NCBI RefSeq assembly: GCF_028369105.1
Contig: NZ_JAQNDO010000001.1
Span: forward strand, 3,279,001 to 3,343,000
Reading direction: 5' to 3'
From: Polyangium mundeleinium
GTDB lineage: Bacteria > Myxococcota_A > Polyangia > Polyangiales > Polyangiaceae
DNA length: 64,000 nucleotides
In this document: positions 1 through 8,938 of the stretch, piece by piece
How positions within the stretch are numbered: the first letter of the stretch is position 1
Layout: each line of letters starts with the position of its first letter
Notes under the pieces: generated by a model
The model's input: only the letters and a program-made list of their open reading frames with translations
Database searches by the model: none
Told to the model about the DNA's origin: nothing
Made by a program: the position numbers and the translations under genes

Positions 1-868
1 CCGTCGTGGTCGGAGCGGCCGTCGTTGTCGGCGCTGTCTTCGTCGTCGTCGTCGTGGTCTTGCGTGGCACTGTCGTCACCGGCTTGACCCCGGTTTGCAC
101 CGGCGCTGTCGTCGTGGGCGCCGCGTTCGGATCGACCGGATCGTCCGTGGGCGCAGGCTCTGCCGTCGCCGCGGGCTCGGCGGGGTCGGTGGGTGCAGGG
201 TCGGCCGGCGCCGCCGTCACCGGCGGCAGCGGGATCTGCGTCGTCGCAGGCACCGTCACCGCGATCGGCGCGCTCGACGAAACACCCGTGCCGTTACCCC
301 CGTTCGTGACCCGGCCGCGCAGCAGATACGCCGCGCCGCCGCCGAGCAGCGCCGCGATGACCACCACGCCGATCCAGATCCCGATGCCGCGCCCGCCTTC
401 TTCCTCGTCTTGCGAGGCCTGCGGGGCCGCTGGGCGTGAGCCCGGGGCGGGGTTCGCCGGGCCGAGCGACGCGGAGGGCAGCATCGATCGATCGATGCCG
501 CCGCTCGCGGTCCACGGGCTCGACGATGACGTCGGGTCCGCGATCTCGGCTTGCGGGGGTGGCGGCGGGGGACGGAGACCGCCGGGGGGCAGCTCCATCT
601 TCGTCGTGGGCATGTGCCGCGCGTCCATGACCTCGACCTTCATGTCGGCCGAGATCCGCACCTTCGCCATGTCCATGGTCTTCAGGCGCTGGCGCCGCTT
701 CGGCACCTCGATCGGCGCGACGTACGCGCGTGCTTCACGCTCGCCGTGCGTGGCGATCACGTTCTCGCCTTCGCCCGCCGGTGCCGCGGACGGCGCAGCG
801 GGCGTGCCCGTGTCTGCTGCCGGTGCTCCGCTCGACGGGCCAGCTCCCTCGCGATTGTCGGCGCTCAC
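1..868 (-). CDS. Single-pass membrane protein with Pro/Thr-rich tail, 3' end outside window
   Basis: The reading frame opens at a GTG (866-868) preceded by a GGGAGG ribosome site and stays open to the window edge, so the C-terminus is missing. About 160 mostly polar N-terminal residues include a basic stretch (KRRQRLK) and a run of six prolines. A single hydrophobic segment (about residues 162-183, IGIWIGVVVIAALLGGGAAY) follows. The remainder is rich in Pro, Ala and Thr, including Thr runs. This is the layout of a cytoplasmic domain, a membrane anchor and a disordered exported tail. No catalytic domain is recognisable. The opposite strand is also open here, but its translation is Val/Ala repeats with no family signature. 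The gene is divergent from the helicase, across 241 bases in which I see no clear promoter. Confidence 0.6.
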   Translation of the reverse strand, partial: MSADNREGAGPSSGAPAADTGTPAAPSAAPAGEGENVIATHGEREARAYVAPIEVPKRRQRLKTMDMAKVRISADMKVEVMDARHMPTTKMELPPGGLRPPPPPPQAEIADPTSSSSPWTASGGIDRSMLPSASLGPANPAPGSRPAAPQASQDEEEGGRGIGIWIGVVVIAALLGGGAAYLLRGRVTNGGNGTGVSSSAPIAVTVPATTQIPLPPVTAAPADPAPTDPAEPAATAEPAPTDDPVDPNAAPTTTAPVQTGVKPVTTVPRKTTTTTTKTAPTTTAAPTTT

Positions 869-1109
869 GCGCTCCCTCCCGGGCCTTTCACGATCCAAGT
901 GCTCCGCCGGACCATGATGCCCCGGATCGCCGCGTCAGCGCCACCTTCCGATCGTTCGTTCACGTCGCTCGTCTGGCCCTCGCGCACCTTGACGGGGGTA
1001 GCGCAATCGACCCCCCCGCGCCAAGGGGGTTTGGGGGCAAAGCACGGCTGGGCCCTCGTCGTTTCGCCGGCGCGATCTCGGACGCAAGCCCCCGGAGCCC
1101 TTTTATGGC

Positions 1110-3662
1110 ATGACGCTCGCCGTGCCTACGCCCCTGGCAAGCCGCCTTCCCGCCCCGGACGACGCCGATCCTACGCTCGTCTTCGACAGGTTCCTCGAGT
1201 ACGTCGCCGAGAAGGAGCTCGAACTCTACCCGGCCCAGGAAGAGGCCCTGCTCGAGATCGTTGGCGGCAAGAATGTGATTCTCAACACTCCGACGGGCTC
1301 GGGGAAGTCACTCGTGGCCACGGCGATGCACTTCCTTGCGATGTCGCAGGGCAAGCGCTCGTTCTACACGTGCCCGATCAAGGCGCTCGTCAGCGAGAAG
1401 TTCTTCGCGCTCTGCCGGGATTTCGGTCCGGACAACGTCGGCATGATGACGGGGGACGCGTCGGTGAACCGCGACGCGCCGATCATCTGCTGCACGGCCG
1501 AGATCCTCTCGAACATCGCGCTGCGCGAGGGGGAGCGCGCGGATGTCGATTACGTGATCATGGACGAGTTCCATTACTACGCGGACCGCGAGCGCGGCGT
1601 CGCGTGGCAGGTCCCGCTCTTGACGCTGCCGCAGGCGACGTACCTGCTCATGTCCGCGACGCTCGGGGGCGCGGACGCGTTCGCGAAAATCCTGACGAAG
1701 CTGAACGGCAAGGAGACCGCGCTCGTGCGCTCGCGCGAGCGGCCCGTCCCGCTCGATTTCGAGTACCGCGAGACGCCGCTGCACGAGACCGTGCACGACC
1801 TCGTCCAGAAGGGGCGCGCGCCGATCTACATCGTCAACTTCACGCAACGCGCGGCGGCCGAGGAGGCGCAGAACCTCATGAGCCTCGACTACGCGTCGAA
1901 GGACGACAAGCGCGCGATCGCGAAGGCGCTCGAAGGCGTGCGGCTCGACAGCCCCTACGGCAAGGAGTTCAGCCGCTTCGTGCGCCACGGGATCGGGCTG
2001 CACCACGCGGGGCTCTTGCCGAAGTACCGGCTGCTCGTGGAGAAGCTCGCGCAGAAGGGGCTGCTCAAGGTGATCTGCGGGACGGACACGCTCGGCGTCG
2101 GCGTGAACATCCCGATCCGCACGGTGCTGTTCACGAAGCTCTGCAAGTACGACGGCCAGAAGACGGCGATCCTCAGCGTACGCGACTTCCAGCAGATCTC
2201 GGGTCGCGCGGGGCGCAAGGGCTTCGACGATCGAGGCACCGTCGTGGCGCAGGCGCCGGAGCACGCGATCGAGAACCTTCGGCTCGAAGCGAAGGCCGGA
2301 AACGATCCCGTGAAGAAGAAGCGCATCGTGCGCAAGAAGCCGCCCGAGAAGGGCTACGTGCACTGGGATCGATCGACGTTCGACCGGCTCATCGCGGGGG
2401 ATCCCGAGCCGCTCGTGTCGCGCTTCTCCGTGTCGCACGGGATGCTGCTCAACGTGCTCGGGCGCGAGGGCGACGGCTGCCGCGCGATGAAGACGCTCTT
2501 GAGCGAGGTGCACGAGACCCCAGCGCAGCGCCGGATCCACAAGAAGACCGCGCTCTCGATGTTCCGCTCGCTCGTGCGCGGCGGCGTGATCGAGCTCGTG
2601 CCGCTCGCCGAGCGCGACGAGACGAACCGGCGGGTGCGGGTGAACATGGACCTGCAAGAGGACTTCACGATCAACCACGCGCTCGGGCTCTGGCTCGTGG
2701 AGACGGTGGAGTTGCTCGATCGCGAGAGCGAGACGTATGCGCTCGACGTGCTCACGCTGGTCGAGAGCATCCTGGAGAACCCCGACCTCCTCCTGATGAA
2801 GCAGCTCGACAAGCTGAAGCGGGAGAAGATGTTGGAGCTCAAAGCGGCCGGGATGGAGTTCGAGGACCGGGTCGCGGAGCTCGACAAGATGGAGTACCCG
2901 AAGCCGAACGCGGACTTCATCTACGAGAGCTTCAACGAGTTCGCGAAGAAGCACCCCTGGGTCGGGCGCGAGAACATCCGGCCGAAGTCGATCGCGCGCG
3001 AGATGTTCGAGGGCCTCTGGTCCTTCTCAGATTACGTGAAGGAGTACGAGCTCCAGCGGAGCGAGGGCCTGCTCCTCCGGTACCTCTCGGACGTTTACAA
3101 GGCGGTCGTGCAGACGGTGCCCGATCGCGAGAAGACCGACGAGCTCGACGACGTGGAGATCTTCCTCGGCGCGATCGTGCGGCAGGTGGACAGCTCGCTG
3201 CTCGAAGAGTGGGAGCGGATGAAGAACCCCGACCGCGTGATGGCGGTCGTCGAGGGCAAACCCGAGCCCAAGGAAGAGCAGTTCGACATCACCACGGACA
3301 CGCGCGCGTTCGTGGCGCTCATCCGGAACGAACTCTTCTCGCTGGTGCGCGCGCTCGCGCGGAAGGACTACGTCGAAGCGACGGAGCTCGTGGAGGCCGG
3401 CGGCGAGGACTGGACGCCGCGTCGCTTCGACGAAACGCTCGCGCCGTTCTGGGAAGAGTTCGCGTCGATCCGCGTCGATCCGAAGGCGCGCAGCCCCGAG
3501 AACACGCAGATCCGCCAGTGGCCGTTCATCTGGGAGTTCTCGCAGGTCCTCATCGACGAGGAAGGCGAGAGCAGCGGCTGGGCGCTCGAAGGCGTGATCG
3601 ATCTCGACAAGTCGCGCGACGCGAACAAGCCGGTGATCTCCCTGCGGCGGATCTCGTCGTAG
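1110..3662 (+). CDS. SKI2-like DEAD/H-box helicase with DUF3516-type C-terminal region
   Basis: An 850-residue superfamily 2 helicase, presumably an ATP-dependent cytoplasmic RNA or DNA unwinding enzyme. Visible motifs are the Walker A TPTGSGKS (60-67), the Walker B DEFH (152-155), SAT (182-184), [12 protein letters not shown] (about 324-335) and motif [13 protein letters not shown] (361-371). The DEFH box and the GRAGRKG form of motif VI are typical of SKI2/HelY-like proteins rather than classical DEAD-box ones. The C-terminal half (about 430-850) lacks further helicase motifs; from memory it corresponds to DUF3516, which is found with this helicase core in actinobacteria and myxobacteria. 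The ATG at 1110 opens the frame just before the conserved region. The next gene starts one base after the stop, so the two may be co-transcribed. The biological substrate is unknown. Confidence 0.9.
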   Translation: MTLAVPTPLASRLPAPDDADPTLVFDRFLEYVAEKELELYPAQEEALLEIVGGKNVILNTPTGSGKSLVATAMHFLAMSQGKRSFYTCPIKALVSEKFFALCRDFGPDNVGMMTGDASVNRDAPIICCTAEILSNIALREGERADVDYVIMDEFHYYADRERGVAWQVPLLTLPQATYLLMSATLGGADAFAKILTKLNGKETALVRSRERPVPLDFEYRETPLHETVHDLVQKGRAPIYIVNFTQRAAAEEAQNLMSLDYASKDDKRAIAKALEGVRLDSPYGKEFSRFVRHGIGLHHAGLLPKYRLLVEKLAQKGLLKVICGTDTLGVGVNIPIRTVLFTKLCKYDGQKTAILSVRDFQQISGRAGRKGFDDRGTVVAQAPEHAIENLRLEAKAGNDPVKKKRIVRKKPPEKGYVHWDRSTFDRLIAGDPEPLVSRFSVSHGMLLNVLGREGDGCRAMKTLLSEVHETPAQRRIHKKTALSMFRSLVRGGVIELVPLAERDETNRRVRVNMDLQEDFTINHALGLWLVETVELLDRESETYALDVLTLVESILENPDLLLMKQLDKLKREKMLELKAAGMEFEDRVAELDKMEYPKPNADFIYESFNEFAKKHPWVGRENIRPKSIAREMFEGLWSFSDYVKEYELQRSEGLLLRYLSDVYKAVVQTVPDREKTDELDDVEIFLGAIVRQVDSSLLEEWERMKNPDRVMAVVEGKPEPKEEQFDITTDTRAFVALIRNELFSLVRALARKDYVEATELVEAGGEDWTPRRFDETLAPFWEEFASIRVDPKARSPENTQIRQWPFIWEFSQVLIDEEGESSGWALEGVIDLDKSRDANKPVISLRRISS

Positions 3663-3663
3663 G

Positions 3664-5082
3664 ATGGGCGCCGTGAAGACGTCTCTGACCCCGGAAAACC
3701 TCCCCCACGCAACACTCGCGCGGCTCGCCCAGTCGAACCGCGACTTCAGTACGGCCTTCCCCGGCGAGGCCTCGCGCAGGCAGCCGGTGCACACGGTCTA
3801 CGGCGGGGCGCACCTCTTCAAGGCCCGCACGTGCCAGCGATCCGGCGAGGTCGCGCTCGACGTGATGCGCACGTACGCGCCCGATCCCGTGACGTTCGCC
3901 CGCGCGCTCGGCCTCTCGTTCGCGAGCGCGCTGCCCGACGATGCGGCCGCGATCAAGGACGCACCCGTGGGCTCGCCGGGCTACCTCGCGCGTGTCGTGC
4001 ACGAGCGCGTGCTCGAGAAGCTCGCGCGCGAGCCGGTGGAGGACTTCCGCATCGACTTCGAGGACGGCTACGGCAACCGCACGGACGCCGAGGAAGACGG
4101 GCACGCCGTCGCGGCGGCCGAGCAGGTCGCAGAGGCCGTGGCGAGCGGGACGGCGCCGCCCTTCCTCGGCATCCGCATCAAGCCGCTGAACGAGGAGCTC
4201 CGCGCGCGCAGCGTGCGCACGCTCGATCTGTTCGTGACGACGCTCGTGACCCGGATGGGCGGACGGCTGCCCGAGGGATTCGTCGTGACGCTCCCGAAGA
4301 TCACGGTGCCCGAGCAGGTCGAGGCGCTCGTGGCGTTGCTCGAAGCGCTCGAAGCCGCACTCGCGCTCCCCCCGAAGTCGCTCCTGTTCGAGGTGATGGT
4401 GGAGACGACGCAGTCGATCTTCCTGCCGGACGGGCGCGTCGCGCTGCCGCATCTGATGGCGTTGGCGAAGGGGCGTTGCACCGGCGCGCACTTCGGGACG
4501 TACGACTACACGGCCGGATGCAGCATCACGGCAGCGCACCAGCACATGGCGCATCCGGCGTGTGATTTCGCGAAGCACGTCATGAAGGTCGCGCTCGCGG
4601 GCACGGCCGTGATGCTCTCGGACGGCGCGACGAACGTGATGCCGATCGGGCCTCATCGCGCCGCGGAGGGCGCCGCGCTCGGAGCAGCGGAGCTCGCGGA
4701 GAACCGCGCCGTGGTGCATCGGGCCTGGCGGCTCGCGCACGATCACATCCGTCACTCGCTCGTGACGGGGTTCTACCAGGGATGGGACCTGCACCCAGCG
4801 CAGCTCCCGGCGCGTTACGGCGCGGTCTACGCGTTCTTCCTGGAGGGGCTCGAAGCCGCAGGCGCGCGCTTGAAGGCCTTCCTCGACAAGGCCGCACAAG
4901 CGACCTTGCTCGGCGACGTGTTCGACGACGCTGCGACAGGGCAGGGGCTCCTGAACTACTTCCTTCGCGCGATCGCTTGCGGCGCGCTGACGGAGGCGGA
5001 AGCCGAGCAGATGACCGGGCTCGGCTCAGCCGACTTCGCGACGCGCTCCTTCGTGAAGATCCTCGCGGCGCGGAAGGGCTGA
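3664..5082 (+). CDS. HpcH/HpaI-CitE-like lyase family protein (DUF6986 type)
   Basis: A 472-residue protein with features of the citrate-lyase-beta/malyl-CoA-lyase TIM barrel: an acidic RIDFEDGYG segment (about 123-131), PKITVPEQVE, an FEVMVETTQSIF strand and GTYDYTAG, which are comparable to the metal- and substrate-binding strands of CitE-like enzymes. It is longer than a typical CitE. Members annotated DUF6986 are, from memory, often found near urate-degradation genes in actinobacteria. Here it converges with the hydroxyisourate hydrolase gene at the end of the ureide operon, with a hairpin between. That context suggests a role in handling glyoxylate or ureidoglycolate, but this is inference and no substrate has been deduced from the sequence. 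It starts one base after the helicase stop. Confidence 0.7.
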   Translation: MGAVKTSLTPENLPHATLARLAQSNRDFSTAFPGEASRRQPVHTVYGGAHLFKARTCQRSGEVALDVMRTYAPDPVTFARALGLSFASALPDDAAAIKDAPVGSPGYLARVVHERVLEKLAREPVEDFRIDFEDGYGNRTDAEEDGHAVAAAEQVAEAVASGTAPPFLGIRIKPLNEELRARSVRTLDLFVTTLVTRMGGRLPEGFVVTLPKITVPEQVEALVALLEALEAALALPPKSLLFEVMVETTQSIFLPDGRVALPHLMALAKGRCTGAHFGTYDYTAGCSITAAHQHMAHPACDFAKHVMKVALAGTAVMLSDGATNVMPIGPHRAAEGAALGAAELAENRAVVHRAWRLAHDHIRHSLVTGFYQGWDLHPAQLPARYGAVYAFFLEGLEAAGARLKAFLDKAAQATLLGDVFDDAATGQGLLNYFLRAIACGALTEAEAEQMTGLGSADFATRSFVKILAARKG

Positions 5083-5105
5083 GCGGGACGATTCCCTCAC
5101 CCCAG

Positions 5106-5129
5106 CCCCTCTCCCTCGTGGGAGAGGGG
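5106..5129. terminator. Perfect 10-bp hairpin between convergent genes
   Basis: The arms CCCCTCTCCC (5106-5115) and GGGAGAGGGG (5120-5129) are exact reverse complements around a TCGT loop. The hairpin sits in the 54-base gap between two convergent stop codons, so it could end transcription from both sides. There is no T-tract. The arm sequence, preceded by CCCTCACCCCAGC, resembles a palindromic element scattered through many GC-rich proteobacterial genomes, so it may be a mobile REP-like unit serving as a terminator. Confidence 0.65.
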
Positions 5130-5136
5130 CGCAGGG

Positions 5137-5487
5137 TCAGCTCCCGCGGTAGGTCGAGAAGCCGTACGGGTTCAAAAGAAGGGGCACGTGGTGGTGCTCC
5201 TCTGGTGCGCGGAGGAGGAACGTGATCGACACGCTCGGGTAAAACCCCGTCGTGCCTTGCGCCGCGTAGTACACGCTCGTGTCGAACGTGATGCGGTACG
5301 TGCCCGGCTTCGGGCGCGGCTCGGACGGCAAGAGGTCGCGCAGGCGGCCGTCTGCGTCTGTCTTGCCGCGCCCGAGCTCGACGAACGCGCCACCGTCTTC
5401 GAGGCGCTCGAGCAGGACGGGGACGCCCTCTGCGGGCCTGCCGCGGCTCGTGTCGAGGACATGTGTGGTGATGGGGCTCGTGCTCAT
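5137..5487 (-). CDS. uraH: 5-hydroxyisourate hydrolase
   Basis: A 116-residue transthyretin-like protein that hydrolyses 5-hydroxyisourate to OHCU in urate breakdown. The N-terminal THVLD (8-12), the internal TYRITFDTSVYY region and the invariant C-terminal tetrapeptide YRGS (113-116) are the family hallmarks, and the length is normal for a cytosolic bacterial enzyme without a signal peptide. The start was set at the ATG at 5485-5487 because the conserved N-terminus begins there and it overlaps the upstream uraD stop by four bases (ATGA), which implies translational coupling. It is the last gene of the ureide run. The order uraD-uraH matches consecutive steps of the pathway. Confidence 0.95.
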   Translation of the reverse strand: MSTSPITTHVLDTSRGRPAEGVPVLLERLEDGGAFVELGRGKTDADGRLRDLLPSEPRPKPGTYRITFDTSVYYAAQGTTGFYPSVSITFLLRAPEEHHHVPLLLNPYGFSTYRGS

Positions 5488-5984
5488 GGCGAGAGGATCT
5501 TCTCCAGGCGCAGACGGGTGATCTTTTCTTGTTCGCCCACGGCGACGCGGAGCTCTTCGGCTGCGTCGTTGTTGAGCCGCGCGCGCAGGATTGCGAGCAG
5601 CTCCTCGCCCGTCTTGCCCGTGGCGCAGACGAGGTAGATGCGGCCGAACTTCGCCTCGTAGGCGCGGTTGCCCTCGGCGATCGCGGCGCGCACGTCGTCG
5701 GCCGAGCGCGCGGCGCCGGCTTGCTCGTTTGCGGCCCACGCGGCTGTCGACTTCGAGGCCGCGGAGGGATCGCCGATGCGGGGATGGTGCGAGAAGGCCT
5801 CGTCCCAGTCGGCGACGTCGAGCGCGTTCCAGTGCCGCGATGCTGTTTCGAAGAGCTCTGCGCGGCTCTGGAACGGCCGCTCGTGGAGCATGCGATCGAC
5901 CCAGCGCGTGCTGCCGCAGCAGCGTGTCAGCGCGGCGCGCGCTTCGTCGTTGGAGAGGTCGTTCAGGGGGCGGCAGTCGTCCAC
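5484..5984 (-). CDS. uraD: 2-oxo-4-hydroxy-4-carboxy-5-ureidoimidazoline decarboxylase
   Basis: A 166-residue OHCU decarboxylase, which turns the unstable product of UraH stereospecifically into (S)-allantoin. The catalytic-histidine motif HHPRIGD lies at 66-72 and the substrate-pocket segment IYLVCATGKTGEE follows near 116-128. The length is typical. Translation probably starts at the GTG at 5982-5984. A TGAGGA ribosome site lies just upstream and overlaps the allantoicase stop codon, indicating coupling. The 3' end overlaps uraH by four bases. Confidence 0.95.
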   Translation of the reverse strand: MDDCRPLNDLSNDEARAALTRCCGSTRWVDRMLHERPFQSRAELFETASRHWNALDVADWDEAFSHHPRIGDPSAASKSTAAWAANEQAGAARSADDVRAAIAEGNRAYEAKFGRIYLVCATGKTGEELLAILRARLNNDAAEELRVAVGEQEKITRLRLEKILSP

Positions 5985-5994
5985 GGCGATGTCC

Positions 5995-6990
5995 TCACGG
6001 GGTGATCGGCGCGCCGTAGAGCCGGAGCCGCGCGACGCCGCCGTCGGGGAAGATGCGCAGCCGCACGTGGCTCACGGGCTCGCTCGCCTGGAGCGAGAAC
6101 ACGTGGCGCGTGTGCGCTTCGAGCTTTGTGCGCGGCAGGAGCTCCTTCCACGCGGCTGCTTCGAGTGCCTCGGGCGTGTCCTCTCCGCGGAGGAAACATC
6201 CTTCGAGCGCGCAGCTCTCGGGGTAGTTGCCCTTGAAGTGCGTCGTGTCGATGTCGGTGCGCACGAGCGTGCCCGCGCGACCGAGGCGCACGATGGCCCA
6301 GTCGTGGCCCGGCCCGCGGCGCCTCCGGCTCTCCCAGCCGTCGCCCATGTCGCGCGAGGGGCCGGGCAAGAGCAGGTTGCGCCGATCCGAGAAGAACTCG
6401 TCGCTCGCGCCGATGACCACGCCACCATGCTCGACGGCTGCGAGATCGAGGACGCGGTGCTCGGACAGGAGCAGGGCCCAGTCGGGCTTCACCTCGCCAT
6501 AGACGCGGAAGCGCGCGACGCCGCCGTCGGGGTAGATGCGCAGTTTTACGTGCGACCAGGTTCCCTCGTCCGTGATCGCGAAGAGGTTCTGCGAGCCGGG
6601 TTTGACGGCGGAGGGAGGCAGGATCTCGGTCCACGCCACGTCCGCGCCGAGCAAGGCGTCGAGCGCCTTGTAGCCGGGCACGTAGGTCGCCTCGATGGAG
6701 ACCTTCGCCGGGGCGTTGCCGAGGAAGTGGCTCGTGTCGACGTCGAAGCCTGCGATCCGGCCGGCGAGGCCGAGCCGCACGATGCACGCGTCCTCGCTGC
6801 CGGTGCGCCTGCGGCGCGACTCCCAGCCGTCCATCCACTTGCCCTGCTCGGTGTACTTGCCCGGGATGAAGACGGCCTTGCCGGGCTTGAGCAGGTTCTC
6901 CTTCGGCGCGAAGAAATCGTCGGTCGCCCAGATCGCCGCGCCGCCGAGGCGCTCCGACGCGAGATCGACCCTCGTCTCGAAATCAGCCAT
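5995..6990 (-). CDS. alc: Allantoicase
   Basis: A 331-residue allantoate amidinohydrolase that yields ureidoglycolate and urea. It consists of two homologous beta-sandwich repeats, visible as duplicated motifs: DGWESRRRR occurs in both halves, as do DIDTTHFKGN/DVDTSHFLGN and VRLRIFPDGGVARLRLYG/VKLRIYPDGGVARFRVYG. This duplication is diagnostic of the allantoicase family. The ATG at 6988-6990 is preceded by GGAAGAG and places the conserved region at the N-terminus; a longer frame reads back into allantoinase. It follows the allantoinase gene by 13 bases. No ureidoglycolate lyase (AllA) was recognised nearby, so the final step must be encoded elsewhere or done by another protein. Confidence 0.93.
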   Translation of the reverse strand: MADFETRVDLASERLGGAAIWATDDFFAPKENLLKPGKAVFIPGKYTEQGKWMDGWESRRRRTGSEDACIVRLGLAGRIAGFDVDTSHFLGNAPAKVSIEATYVPGYKALDALLGADVAWTEILPPSAVKPGSQNLFAITDEGTWSHVKLRIYPDGGVARFRVYGEVKPDWALLLSEHRVLDLAAVEHGGVVIGASDEFFSDRRNLLLPGPSRDMGDGWESRRRRGPGHDWAIVRLGRAGTLVRTDIDTTHFKGNYPESCALEGCFLRGEDTPEALEAAAWKELLPRTKLEAHTRHVFSLQASEPVSHVRLRIFPDGGVARLRLYGAPITP

Positions 6991-7003
6991 GTCTCTCTCT
7001 TCC

Positions 7004-8368
7004 TTACGCACCACGCCCCAGGAGCGGGACGCCGAGGGGCTCGTCACGGACGACGCCGCCCTCGTACACCGTTTGACCGCGAAGGATCGTCGTCTTCACC
7101 TCGCCGCGCAGCGTGCGCCCGAGGTACGGCGTCACCGGGTGGCGATGCCGCAGGATCGAAGGCTCGACGACGAACGTCGCGTCGGGATCCCAAACGACGA
7201 GATCCGCGTCGAGCCCGGGCGCGATGCGGCCCTTCTTGTGCGAGAGGCCCGCGAGCCTTGCGGGCGCCTCGCACATCCACCGCGCGAGATCCGAGAGCGT
7301 CGCGCCGCGCTGGTTGGCCTCGGTCCAGATGAGCGACAACCCGAGCTGGAGCGAGGCGATCCCGCCCCAGGCGCGCAGGAAGTCACCTTCGTTCGGCAGT
7401 TTCAGCTGCGGCGTGCACGGCGAGTGATCCGAGACGACGAGGTCGATCGCGCCGGAGACGAGCGCCTTCCAGAGCCGCTCGCGGTTGTCGCGCTCGCGGA
7501 TCGGCGGCGCGCACTTGTACTCGGTGTGGCCCTCGGGGACCTCCTCCGCGGCGAGCAGCAGGTAGTGCGGGCACGTCTCGATCGAGAACGGCAGGCCCTC
7601 GGCGCGCGCGCGGCTCACGTCGTCGAGCGCGCCCGCGGCCGAGAGGTGCACGACGTGCACGGGGCCGCCGTACGTGCGGCAGAGCTCGACCATCCGGTGC
7701 ACGGCCGCCTCCTCCCAGGTCGGCGGACGCGAGGCGAGGTACGTCGCGTAGCTGCGCGGATCCCCCACGGCCTCGGGCGCGTCTCCTTCGAGCTCCGCGT
7801 GCACGAGCAAGGGCACGCCGAGGCGCGCGAGGATCGGCATCGCGCGGCGCAGATCGCCCTCTTCGGCCATGGGGAAGTCGTCGATGCCCGAGTGCACGAG
7901 GAAGGCCTTGAAGCCGAGCGCGCCGGCCTCGACGAGGGGCTCGAGCTCGCGCTCGTTGCCGGGCACGACGCCGCCCCAGAAGCCGTGATCGACCCACGTT
8001 TGCCCCGCCGACGCGCGGCGCTTCTCCTCCAGCGCCGCGCGTGTCGTCGTCACGGGGATCGAGTTCAACGGCATGTCGACGACCGTGGTGATGCCGCCCG
8101 CGGCGCACGCGCGCGTGGCCGTCTCGAAGCCTTCCCACTCCGTGCGACCCGGCTCGTTGATATGCGCGTGCGTGTCGACGAGGCCGGGCATGATCACGCG
8201 GTCGCCCGCGTCGAGCGTGCGCACGCCTCGGGGCGCGGCCGAGGGATCGAGCACCGCGGCGATACGGCCGCCGGCGATCGCGATCGCAGCTTCGCGCACG
8301 CCGTCGGGCAGCACGATGCGGCGGCCCTTCAGCACCAGATCGAACGGGGCGGGATCGTGGCTCGTCAT
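7004..8368 (-). CDS. allB: Allantoinase
   Basis: A 454-residue amidohydrolase that opens the hydantoin ring of allantoin to give allantoate. The complete binuclear metal site can be read: H67 and H69 (DTHAHINEPG), the lysine to be carboxylated at K154 (GFKAFLVHSG), H190 (LLVHAE), H241 (HVVHLS) and D314 (VSDHSPC). The DTHAHINEPGRTEWEGF segment is characteristic of allantoinases rather than dihydropyrimidinases. Length and architecture are normal. The ATG at 8366-8368 shares one base with the stop of the preceding YkvA-like gene (TGATG), so translation is probably coupled. Confidence 0.94.
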   Translation of the reverse strand: MTSHDPAPFDLVLKGRRIVLPDGVREAAIAIAGGRIAAVLDPSAAPRGVRTLDAGDRVIMPGLVDTHAHINEPGRTEWEGFETATRACAAGGITTVVDMPLNSIPVTTTRAALEEKRRASAGQTWVDHGFWGGVVPGNERELEPLVEAGALGFKAFLVHSGIDDFPMAEEGDLRRAMPILARLGVPLLVHAELEGDAPEAVGDPRSYATYLASRPPTWEEAAVHRMVELCRTYGGPVHVVHLSAAGALDDVSRARAEGLPFSIETCPHYLLLAAEEVPEGHTEYKCAPPIRERDNRERLWKALVSGAIDLVVSDHSPCTPQLKLPNEGDFLRAWGGIASLQLGLSLIWTEANQRGATLSDLARWMCEAPARLAGLSHKKGRIAPGLDADLVVWDPDATFVVEPSILRHRHPVTPYLGRTLRGEVKTTILRGQTVYEGGVVRDEPLGVPLLGRGA

Positions 8369-8916
8369 CAGGCAGGAAGCTTGGCCGAGAGGAAGGACTG
8401 GAGCTTGACGATGTTCTTCTCGTCGCGGGAGAAGCTCGGCGCCTGGTAGCTCTGGGCCCAGCCCGCCACCTCGTTCAGGAAGGCCGTGCGCGTCCCGTCG
8501 TCTTCGATGATCTCGTCGACCGTGCGGCCGCGCGCGGCGCCGCGGGTCAGTTCACGGACGTACTTCTCGAGCCGGACGTAGTCCTTGCCGAGCAGCTCCA
8601 CGATGAGCGCCTTGTCGGCGGCGAGCCGATGCAGCGCGGGCGCCTCGGCGCGCACGGACGGGTTCTCGTCGAGCGCGAGCGAGGCCGCGACGCGCAGGAC
8701 GAACGCGTCGTCGAGGAAGCCGAGATCCTCGATGCCGTCGGGGATGAGATCGAGCGACTTGAACAGGTAGTTGAGCCCCGCCGCCACGTACCGCCGCGCC
8801 GAGAGGGGCGCCGAGGTCGAGGCGAGCAGCTTCGCGATGTCGTCGGCATCGGCGGCGAGCGTGCGCAGCCACTCGGGGAACGTGTTCAAGCAACGGGTGT
8901 CGAGCTCGGTGGTCAT
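8368..8916 (-). CDS. YkvA/DUF1232-like protein in the ureide operon
   Basis: A 182-residue protein with a central LDLIPDGIEDLGFLDDA segment (about 67-83), which is the YkvA/DUF1232 signature. Most family members are small membrane proteins; here the core is embedded in a longer, mostly alpha-helical and soluble-looking chain. The function of the family is not established. The start ATG (8914-8916) has AGAAAGGA upstream. The gene sits 22 bases after a dipeptidase and overlaps allantoinase by one base, so it is almost certainly co-expressed with purine catabolism genes. It has no recognisable role in the chemistry. Confidence 0.75.
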   Translation of the reverse strand: MTTELDTRCLNTFPEWLRTLAADADDIAKLLASTSAPLSARRYVAAGLNYLFKSLDLIPDGIEDLGFLDDAFVLRVAASLALDENPSVRAEAPALHRLAADKALIVELLGKDYVRLEKYVRELTRGAARGRTVDEIIEDDGTRTAFLNEVAGWAQSYQAPSFSRDEKNIVKLQSFLSAKLPA

Positions 8917-8938
8917 GAAAGGTCCTTTCTTCTCTCGG

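Noticed and set aside
6..917. Plus-strand frame at the left edge
   Set aside because: It reads as Val/Ala/Gly repeats with no family features. The minus strand has a start with a good ribosome site, a membrane helix and a plausible Pro/Thr tail.
989..994. TTGACG as the -35 box of the helicase promoter
   Set aside because: No AT-containing -10 hexamer occurs 16-18 bases downstream; that stretch is CCCCCCCGCG.
1308..2954. Long minus-strand frame opposite the helicase gene (and similar long frames opposite other genes)
   Set aside because: GC-rich codon bias opens shadow frames; the translation is Arg/Leu/His-rich without motifs, while the plus strand encodes a motif-complete helicase.
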